Shown here: positions 57,759-64,000 of the stretch, piece after piece
Numbering within the stretch: position 1 is the stretch's first letter
Layout: every line of letters begins with the position of its first letter
From: Oxytricha trifallax
Lineage: Eukaryota; Ciliophora; Spirotrichea; Sporadotrichida; Oxytrichidae
NCBI GenBank assembly: GCA_000711775.1
Contig: ARYC01003221.1
Location: 1-64,000, forward strand
DNA length: 64,000 bases
Direction of reading: 5' to 3'
Made by a program: the position numbers and the translations under genes
The notes under the pieces: generated by a model
Databases searched by the model: none
Told to the model about the DNA's origin: nothing
What the model saw: the letters and a program-made list of their open reading frames with translations, nothing else

Positions 57759-59086
57759 TCAAAGAAGTATGAGTGTTTCTATCACTTTTACCATAGATGG
57801 ATTCTGTAATTTAGTTGCAGTCATGTCTTTAAATTTAGAAATATCAAAAGACTGAACCCCTGAGATATCTCTCTATAATTCCTCGGTGCTTAAATGCTCA
57901 TTAAAATCAAAATTTAATTCGAATTACGAGAAGACTGGCCTGTGATCTGAAATTTTCAAATTGATGTTGCTATTATATGACTTTTGAACCAGGACATCTT
58001 TATTTGTTGAAGTTTACCTACTCTTATAGATGATTTTATTTGTCCAGCCAGGAAGCCTGTTTTTTATATTGTAAGCATCTTTGCCTTTTTATGAGTTTGT
58101 AAGTCGGTGCAAATTAAATTTGTCCTTCTTTGAATCCCCAACCAATTCTTCCAATTTTATGCTAAAATCCAAATTAATCATTGAAAAGAAGAACTTCATG
58201 CATGTCTTTTTTAATGGCATGAGTGATAGCTCTCACAACACCATTTATACGGTAATTATAGTCTCCAAGCCAAATAATTCCATCAAATTTGTCTTGATCA
58301 AGTTCTGCTTCTTCCTCGATTGCAACTGGGTTTTTTTAGACTTCTGATTAGTTTTTCTTTTCTAGAACCAAAACTCTGTAGATATTTTTCCAATCTTAGT
58401 TTCTTCTTTCTATCTTGCCCTATCCTGAGGCTAAGTGACATGAAATACATAAAAAGTTTTATGATTTATATTATAAAATCAACTACTTCTATATAGTTTA
58501 GTAATCTGGTTCTGCCTACTTTGAAGCTCACTGACACAGCCCCTTTATTTCCTACTATATTCTTAATACCAGTAGCCAGGAAATCACTCTACACATCAGT
58601 AATGATAGGCACCAATATTTTATTCACTATTACGATAATATGTGTAGCACCAATGGCAAAAGAGCTCACACTCACAAATTAATCACCCAGATACTCAAAC
58701 AGTAAATTTTCCCATTTTTCTTTTGAGGGAGCAAAAATTGAGGAAGCGATTGGTCTTTGGCATTTCTAGGTTGTTATCACGTAAATATCATGGGGAATTT
58801 AAAATAAATATAGTTTTTTTTTTATAGTATTAAAAAATTAAAAATAAATTGATGGAATTTCTTTGGCTTTTATTAGTGTTTTGAGATGATCAATGCCAGG
58901 AAGTTTACCATGAATATTACAAGTACAAGAATATAGTCTCAGCTTTTATGATTCGTAAGGATCTTAACCCAAAGTAGTGATAAAATTTAATTAATTATAT
59001 TAGATATTTGATACCTTTGGATGAATCAGTTTTAGTGGCTTCACTATTTGGTTTCCATTTTCAGACGGCTAAATATAGATGAACAT
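57759..59086 (-). CDS. Inositol polyphosphate 5-phosphatase
   Basis: Starts at ATG 59084-59086 (ENGNQIVKPLKLIHPK) and ends VIETLILL at TGA 57759-57761. Family blocks in order: LRLYSCTCNIHGKLPG, SVSSFAIGATHIIVIVNKIL, FLATGIKNIVGNKGAVSVSF, ISCHLASGQGKIERRNQDWK (the active-site block, usually N-C-H-L-x-S-G), DGIIWLGDYNYRINGVVRAI (WLGD-x-NYR motif), RIGWGFKEGQIQFAPTYK, RLPGWTNKIIYKSR and KISDHRPVFSQFELNFDF (SDH-P-V motif). All signature motifs are present, so the enzyme should be active on phosphoinositides. At least three IES or intron breaks and a frame slip near 58085 occur. A copy of the 415-bp element ends only about 24 bp upstream of the start codon. Confidence 0.88.
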
Positions 59087-59109
59087 ACTAATCTAATCTT
59101 AAATAATAT

Positions 59110-59523
59110 TGTAGGAATACATTCGATTTGGGAAAATGAATTAAAATTAAATTAATTAAATATTAAAATCATGGCAGTTATCAAAACCAAAGTGACTCAA
59201 AATTCAAAAATAAATGGATTCTACGGTAGATCCCGCAATTTTAGCTGGACTTTATTATTGGCAATATTCCTGAATCATCCCAGGAAGCGAGATATTTTGA
59301 TTTTGAGCTAACTCCCAAAAATAGTATAATGGGTTTTTCTCGCTTGGGAGATGAGATAAATTCATTATAGCAATAACAACCACCGTCTCATTTTTAATGC
59401 GCTATCCAGAGAGTATAATATTGTCATGGTTTGCAGACATTTTCCAAAAACATAACTGAAGGTAATTAATAATTAATTAATTATAATTTTAATTCATTTT
59501 CCCAAATCGAATGTATTCCTACA
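59110..59523 (+). mobile_element. 414-bp terminal-inverted-repeat element, copy 2
   Basis: Same ends as copy 1 (TGTAGGAATACATTCGATTT and its complement), flanked by AT on each side. Inside, the corresponding frame reads IPQFQLDFIIGNIPESSQEA and FELTPKNSIMGFSRLGDEIN, but a one-base difference relative to copy 1 shifts the frame after DEIN. It lies immediately upstream of the inositol phosphatase start codon. Confidence 0.85.
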
Positions 59524-59800
59524 ATAATGAATATCATTAATTAAAAATTTATACTAAATCTTAAGTTATCTAGTTAATCTATCAAAAGATAGATGATTTT
59601 AATTTTGCTATTTCATGACACTAAAAATACTGATGCTTTTATAGAGTGGATCATCTGCATTGGGTCCCTGGTAATCGTTTGGATTAGGTTCATCAATCTA
59701 GAAATCCTCCCTCTGCAAGTCATCCTATATTGTCATAAGTATGTTAAAACCATTATGAATTTCGAAAGTCAAGTTTATATCAAAGTAATTCTAAAATAGC
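59524..59800. other. No gene seen
   Basis: Spacer between the element and the acidic protein. No coding-quality frame of its own. Confidence 0.4.
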
Positions 59801-60656
59801 TCAACTTACATCATCCTCGTCGTCTTATCGCTCATCGTCATCTTCATCACTCTCCTAGTCTTACTGCGGCTTATACTCCATATTAGGTAAGTTATTGGTA
59901 TTATTGTTTATAGTATATTAATCTTGTGAGATATTCGATCTGTCATTAAGCGAGTCGTGCTGTTGCTTATAGACGTTATTAATATTCAACTTGAGCTGCT
60001 CTTGCTGTGTCTATTGTTTTTGCAGTTTCTACTAAAAGCTTTGGTTTTTTTATTGCTAAATGTCTGGGCTATACTAGTAATCACCATCGTCTTCTTCATC
60101 GTAATACTCCTACTGCCTTCCATTCAAATCATCAGCGTCCTCGTCGTCACTTTACTGTTATCTTTAGTCTTTTCTATTGTCAGCATTTTAGTTTTAGATA
60201 ATGGATTGTTATTGAGAAAACAGCAGTGATTGCATTTAATTGAAGTTTTCATCGTCTACTGATGTCTGTAATGATATCCCTCTAGAAATATCCATTTGTG
60301 GTGGCTGATTGAAGTAATTTTTCTCAAGCGAATTGAAGTAATTTTTCTCAAGCGAATTGAAGTCACTTTTCTTATGAACTATAAATAAAAAGGATATACA
60401 AATCTAATGACTGACTTACCATTAATCTATCTTAAGAATTTATAGCATCATCGTTATCATATTGGCCTATTTAATTTCTTGATCTGTCAGATTCCATATT
60501 GTTCATTTCTAAATCAGTAATAAATCAAAAAAATTATTATTTCTTACAGTCATCTACAATGTGAGTACGTTGTTTTCTCATGCTTCCATTAATATCAGGA
60601 AGTTTTTAGAAATTTTCTTATGAATTGGAGTCAAAGTAATAATTCATACGCTGCAT
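59801..60656 (-). CDS. Acidic, Gln-rich protein with a tandem repeat
   Basis: From ATG 60654-60656: MQRMNYYFDSNSQENFQKLP, then MRKQRTHIVDDC. After an IES come MESDRSRNQIGQYDNDDAIN and a tandem NSLEKNYF repeat, then MDISRGISLQTSVDDENFN, and an acidic end (NRKDQRQQSDDEDADD; QESDEDDDERQDDEDD). Highly acidic, disordered proteins of this type are often nuclear or chromatin-linked (general), but the role is unknown. It follows the SPCS1 gene on the same strand at short distance. Confidence 0.5.
60308..60363 (-). repeat. 24-bp tandem repeat inside the acidic protein gene
   Basis: Two full copies and a partial third of ATTGAAGTAATTTTTCTCAA-type units 24 bp long, encoding NSLEKNYF twice in frame. Confidence 0.8.
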
Positions 60657-60689
60657 GTTTAGTTTACAATATAATAATATTAAATATTT

Positions 60690-61282
60690 AATTCAGATTT
60701 AATTGCTAAAGTGTCTGTTCCTTCGCTCATTCGTGCTTTTAATATATTCCAAAAGAAGGGCCGGTTACCTATATAAAAATTTATCAAGATTTGTATATGA
60801 AATTGCCAGGAATAAAAAGATCATGCATGCAAGCATTATACTTTTAATAATTTATTATTAAAAGTATGAAAATATTAATCTAATTTAACAGTTTATATAG
60901 ACAGTGTTTGAGAATTTCTCTGTAACATAACTAAATGCGAATCCACCAACCTATACATTTCTTATATGAGCAAAGTTTTATAAAAATGAAGTATAAATCT
61001 ATTGTGATTCTCTTTAATTCAATTACTTACAGCACTTAGTTTCATGCTATACTTGATGATATTTTCAGCCAATTTTTATCCCTCAAAATCCTATAAGTAA
61101 ACTGTTTAAGTAAATTCCACTATCTTATGATTTAATGAATAACTAATTTATTTATATCAGTAAATCTCGCATATTTATATGTTGTATATTATTAGAAATA
61201 TGATCAAAGTATAATTTACCATTTCATTGACATATCTGAAGAATTTATCTGAGGTCCCCTCTGATTTTGATGGATGCTCCAT
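60690..61282 (-). CDS. Signal peptidase complex subunit 1 (SPC12)
   Basis: Starts MEHPSKSEGTSDKFFRYV at ATG 61280-61282, then VEFTQTVYLQDFEGQKLAEN and IIKYSMKLSA. An 80-nt intron (60951-61030) leads to VGGFAFSYVTEKFSNTVYI, then after an IES a second helix (ACMIFLFLAISYTN). DFEGQKLAE followed by a helix with G-G/F-x-x-G-Y is the SPC12 signature; the human protein has the same two-helix hairpin. It is a small ER membrane subunit of signal peptidase. The C-terminal end (NRPFFWNILKARMSEG) may be part of it; the stop is uncertain. An AT-rich palindrome (TTTTAATAATTTATTATTAAAA) at about 60840-60862 lies in the likely IES. Confidence 0.75.
60951..61030 (-). other. 80-nt intron in SPCS1
   Basis: Minus-strand GTAAGT...ATATAG-type borders. 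Removal joins YSMKLSA to VGGFAFSYVTEK in frame. Confidence 0.75.
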
Positions 61283-61522
61283 TTCTTACAATTTAATTAT
61301 TTATCAATATTATTATAATTAACATAATTAAAATAACACTTTAATCAAACTTTGCTGTTTTAAGTTTATTGATTATTAATTTAACTGGTTGACGCTTCTG
61401 TAAAAGTGTCAACCGTCAACCATTAATATGTGAATATTTTTCATAATTTATATATTTAACTTTTGTACTTTTTTCCTTGTAATTTACCATTATTTCAAGT
61501 TTTTGTTTTTATTTTTGAAGCT

Positions 61523-62028
61523 TTCTCTAGACTGATCATTAACCTCTTATTGCAAGAAATGAAAGAAAAATTGCTCAAAAACTTAAACCCTTCAGCTTAT
61601 TTATTGGACTACTCTCACTCTTGAGATTTTTCTCAACTTTTCCTAACCTTTTTGTAAATGTGGAAAATGTTATATTCGTAAACAACGAAGGCGCTGCACA
61701 TTATAAATTGATTTTTGAAGACAACATCCCTTATCAAGCGTTAGACCTATTAATGATAACTTACTTTCTATTTTTACTAATAATGCTTTATATATGGCTA
61801 AGGAAGCATGTTCTTTTAGTGTTTTGGATAATAAAAGTTAGCATAGTACTTGCTATCACTGTTTTTAAAGTTAAGAGCTTTATACATAATGATACTCTGG
61901 AATGGATTAATTTTATGATACTATACTAGTACCTTACTATGCAAACGCTGCTTTGTGATGTCGAAGATAGCAGGGAGAAACTAGATAGATTCTTTAGTTA
62001 TAACTTCTTGTTCTTTGATGACGATTGA
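61523..62028 (+). CDS. Small membrane protein, two or more helices, partial 5' end
   Basis: An open frame ending at TGA 62026-62028. Segments: IARNERKIAQKLKPFSLF, then FVNVENVIFVNNEGAAHYKL, helices MITYFLFLLIMLYIWLRK and VLLVFWIIKVSIVLAITVF, and tail SREKLDRFFSYNFLFFDDD. There is no in-frame ATG before 61753, so the first segment may come from another MDS. No family recognised. Confidence 0.45.
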
Positions 62029-62395
62029 ACTAAGTAATTAAAAGTAGTATCAATAGAAATAAACACTTAACTCTTTGATTTCTATAAACTTCTCATTAAA
62101 TTTCATTCATCTTGCATTATGAGAATTATTAGATTGAAATTGATAAGTTGTAATTTGTAATTAAAATTAAGAAATAATAAGTTTTGATTCAGAAAAAACA
62201 ATAGATGATCCACTCCACTCCGATACCTCGCTGACTTCTTAGCTATGTATAATTAAGATAAAATATCATTGTAATTACTAAGGTGCAATACCCTATGACA
62301 TATATACCGAAAAAAGTTTGGAACTAATACCTGGACAAAAAGTAATAGCAATAATGTTATAGGGGACAAGACGGTAAAATTAAAAATAATAAAAA
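62029..62395. other. Spacer downstream of the 5S gene
   Basis: AT-rich with no coding signs. Includes the T-rich Pol III terminator of the 5S gene (A run on the plus strand at 62391-62395). Confidence 0.5.
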
Positions 62396-62513
62396 GCTAT
62401 CAGCACGAAGGTTTCCCGAGCGGTCCTCCACCTCAGTACTAACTACGCCTTAAGCCGCTTAACTTCGGAGTTCGGATGGGATACAGTACACATGGCTTAG
62501 TATGGCCGATAGC
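62396..62513 (-). rRNA. 5S ribosomal RNA
   Basis: 118 nt on the minus strand, 5' GCTATCGGCCATACTAAGCC, with conserved CCGAACTCCGAAGTTAAGC and GTTAGTACTGAGGTGGAG blocks, 3' GTGCTGATAGC pairing with the 5' end (helix I). T5 follows immediately. A single copy, not a tandem array, in this window. Confidence 0.95.
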
Positions 62514-62888
62514 GATAGTCCTTGTTCAATATCTGTAAATAATAAGTATAAAATTTACTAATTTAAATTATGAATCGTGTCAATAAATGTAATAAATTAC
62601 AATTTACTTAATAAAATGTTTCTTATCACTATATATACCAATGACAAAAAAATACCAAACATAATGACCGATCTTAAATTGCAAAGCTAAACCGTATATA
62701 AGAGGGACTTTTCATGTAGATTGTATTTATTTCCACTTTGTTTGTTGCATTTACTAAATTACCCGTCTACTCGCATTTATTCTTATAAAAAAGATAGAAT
62801 TAGAATAGATTTACCTAGATTTGTTAAAAAGTTTAAGTAGTAACAGTAGTAAATTAATATTCAAATCAATTAATTAATTAATTTGAAA
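62514..62888. other. Spacer
   Basis: AT-rich; upstream region of both the 5S gene and the UBXN11-like gene. No specific element recognised. Confidence 0.45.
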
Positions 62889-64000
62889 ATGGATTTTAAG
62901 TAAGGTAACTGGAACCCAACAGCTGGTTTCAACTTTGACAATTTATCAGCAGATATTCTTGATGATAAAATGGCGAAGAATATTATAGGAGATTTAAGGA
63001 AAAATTTACCTCCTAAAGGATTCCCCAAACATAAACCTGTGATTACTGGTGGCACCCCAAGCACTGGTCTTGCCTCAGCTAAAGCTAAAAGAGGTGTCTC
63101 ATCGAATGATTAAGACTTGGTATCAAAGATGGCTTCAAGACTGTAATAGCTAGAGTAAATCAATCAATCATTAAGAAGTGAAATTGAGGAGAAAAGTTAA
63201 AAGATTGAGACTTTAGAGAAGGAAAACTTTATCTTGTAAAGTTCAGCCTCATCTGATTTTGCAAGAACTTTAAAGGAAACTCAAAGTGAGAGAGATTAGT
63301 ATAAGGTATAATGCAAGGAAATATAAACTTTCTTATAAGACTATGGACTTAAATGGGTTGGAAAAGATCGAGCAAAGGAAGGAAAGTTTGATGAGAAACA
63401 AATTAATCAAGAATTGGCACATCATAAGTCAACTTATTAGAATAATTTGCGCTCTGAAATAGACACCGAATTATTAACGAGAAGAATTGAAGAGCTTAAT
63501 TTAATAGCAGAGAAACAGAGAGTAGTTAAAAATTGAGACGGCTTACATCAATTCTAAAAGCACAATGAAGTATTGATTTTTTTCTTTAAAAATGGATTTA
63601 TCATCAAAGGGTTCACATTCTACCCATACTACTCAAAAGAAGCTTTGAGTGTTTTATCCGATATTCTAGATGGCTATTTCCCTTATGATTTGAAGAAAAA
63701 ATACCCTGAGGAAGTACCTTTAAAACCCTTAGACTGCATTAATGATACTTACAGTTCAGAGATCAAAGATAATCCAAAATTCAAAAATTTTGGAGACCTT
63801 GAGAAGGAAACAAATCCAATGTCTAAAGAAGAATTTCTAAACCAATTCCCTTAGGAAGTAATTAAAGCAGGAAATATTATACCAATTAGAGAGGAGCTTG
63901 AAAAGCGTTTCAAAGACACTTAGAAGTTTGACGTTAGTAAACTTAGCTCAAATGAACCAATTATTATTGATAACGATATTTCAAGAAACATTGCACAAAT
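62889..64000 (+). CDS. UBXN11-like protein (coiled coil plus SEP domain), truncated by the window end
   Basis: ATG 62889 gives MDFKQGNWNPTAGFNFDN. A coiled coil follows (LQQLEQINQSLRSEIEEKSQ; KIETLEKENFILQSSASS), then FLQDYGLKWVG, matching the LQDYGLEWVG-like block of UBXN11. RRIEELNLIAEKQRVVKN and the SEP domain come next: VLIFFFKNGFIIKGFTFYPY, SKEALSVLSDILDGYFPYDL, KKKYPEEVPLKPLDC, then KEEFLNQFPQEVIKAG and a UBX-side linker up to the edge. UBX/SEP proteins are p97/CDC48 cofactors. One in-frame TGA at 63534-63536 lies in the linker (VVKN?DGLHQF); it is either decoded or a break. No IES is needed elsewhere in 1.1 kb, so this is a long MDS. Confidence 0.8.

Noticed and set aside
1-64000. Bacterial-type operons, Shine-Dalgarno sites, CRISPR arrays or retroelements
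   Set aside because: No regularly spaced repeats, no reverse transcriptase or capsid motifs, and ciliate codon use with introns throughout.

Overview
Germline (micronuclear) DNA of a spirotrich ciliate, most likely an Oxytricha-type hypotrich. Three independent signs support this. (1) Protein-like frames use TAA and TAG freely inside genes, in positions that read well as glutamine, and most clear gene ends are TGA. (2) A whole telomere-bearing element (TBE, Tc1/mariner-type) lies at 21353-25509, with C4A4-type ends, an ATT target duplication and the three TBE genes. (3) Several genes are cut by short AT-rich internal eliminated sequences (IESs) bounded by direct repeats of 3-16 bp ('pointers'). 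Removing the IES plus one pointer copy restores frame and known motifs. All translations below use TAA/TAG = Gln. Coordinates of split genes are outer limits that include IESs and introns.

Layout. 1-2122: relatively GC-rich germline-limited transposon-like DNA with a DDE transposase carrying a 29-nt intron. 3700-6490: two low-complexity or coiled-coil genes on the minus strand, with broken TBE ends between them. 7095-9127: alpha-amylase (minus). 10231-12872: NEK-like kinase and a Q/N-rich gene, divergent. 12947-16424: large ciliate-type membrane protein. 16690-18127: small Q/N-rich frames. 18450-20187: PAP2 phosphatase. 20270-21190 (minus) and 29085-30003 (plus): HEAT-repeat and C-terminal parts of SPIRAL2/TORTIFOLIA-like proteins on either side of the TBE and of a very long Q/N-rich gene. 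30096-31570: another Q/N-rich gene. 31984-32055: tRNA-Cys. 32700-32976: first segment of a TauE/SafE-like transporter, cut by a 415-bp terminal-inverted-repeat element. 33443-37180: AIFM3-like oxidoreductase with a degenerate Rieske domain. 37745-40480: protein with repeated CTF-x-P motifs. 40659-40947: small inverted-repeat element. 41219-45150: partial genes and AT-rich DNA. 45154-51790: three low-complexity genes. 51830-53440: cytosolic carboxypeptidase (5' part). 53900-54962: proteasome beta-4. 55090-57448: GOST-like seven-helix protein. 57759-59086: inositol polyphosphate 5-phosphatase. 59110-59523: second copy of the 415-bp element. 59800-61282: acidic repeat protein and signal peptidase subunit SPCS1. 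61523-62028: two-helix membrane protein. 62396-62513: 5S rRNA. 62889-64000: UBXN11-like protein, running off the window.

The genes are unrelated housekeeping and cilium or cytoskeleton functions, as expected where gene precursors that will become separate nanochromosomes lie side by side between eliminated DNA. The most notable signals are the clean pointer/IES pairs, in-frame TGA codons at expected Trp positions in the amylase and PAP2 genes, a small duplicated element with a conserved reading frame, possible scrambling or inversion of a SPIRAL2-like gene around a TBE, and a Rieske domain without its ligand histidines.
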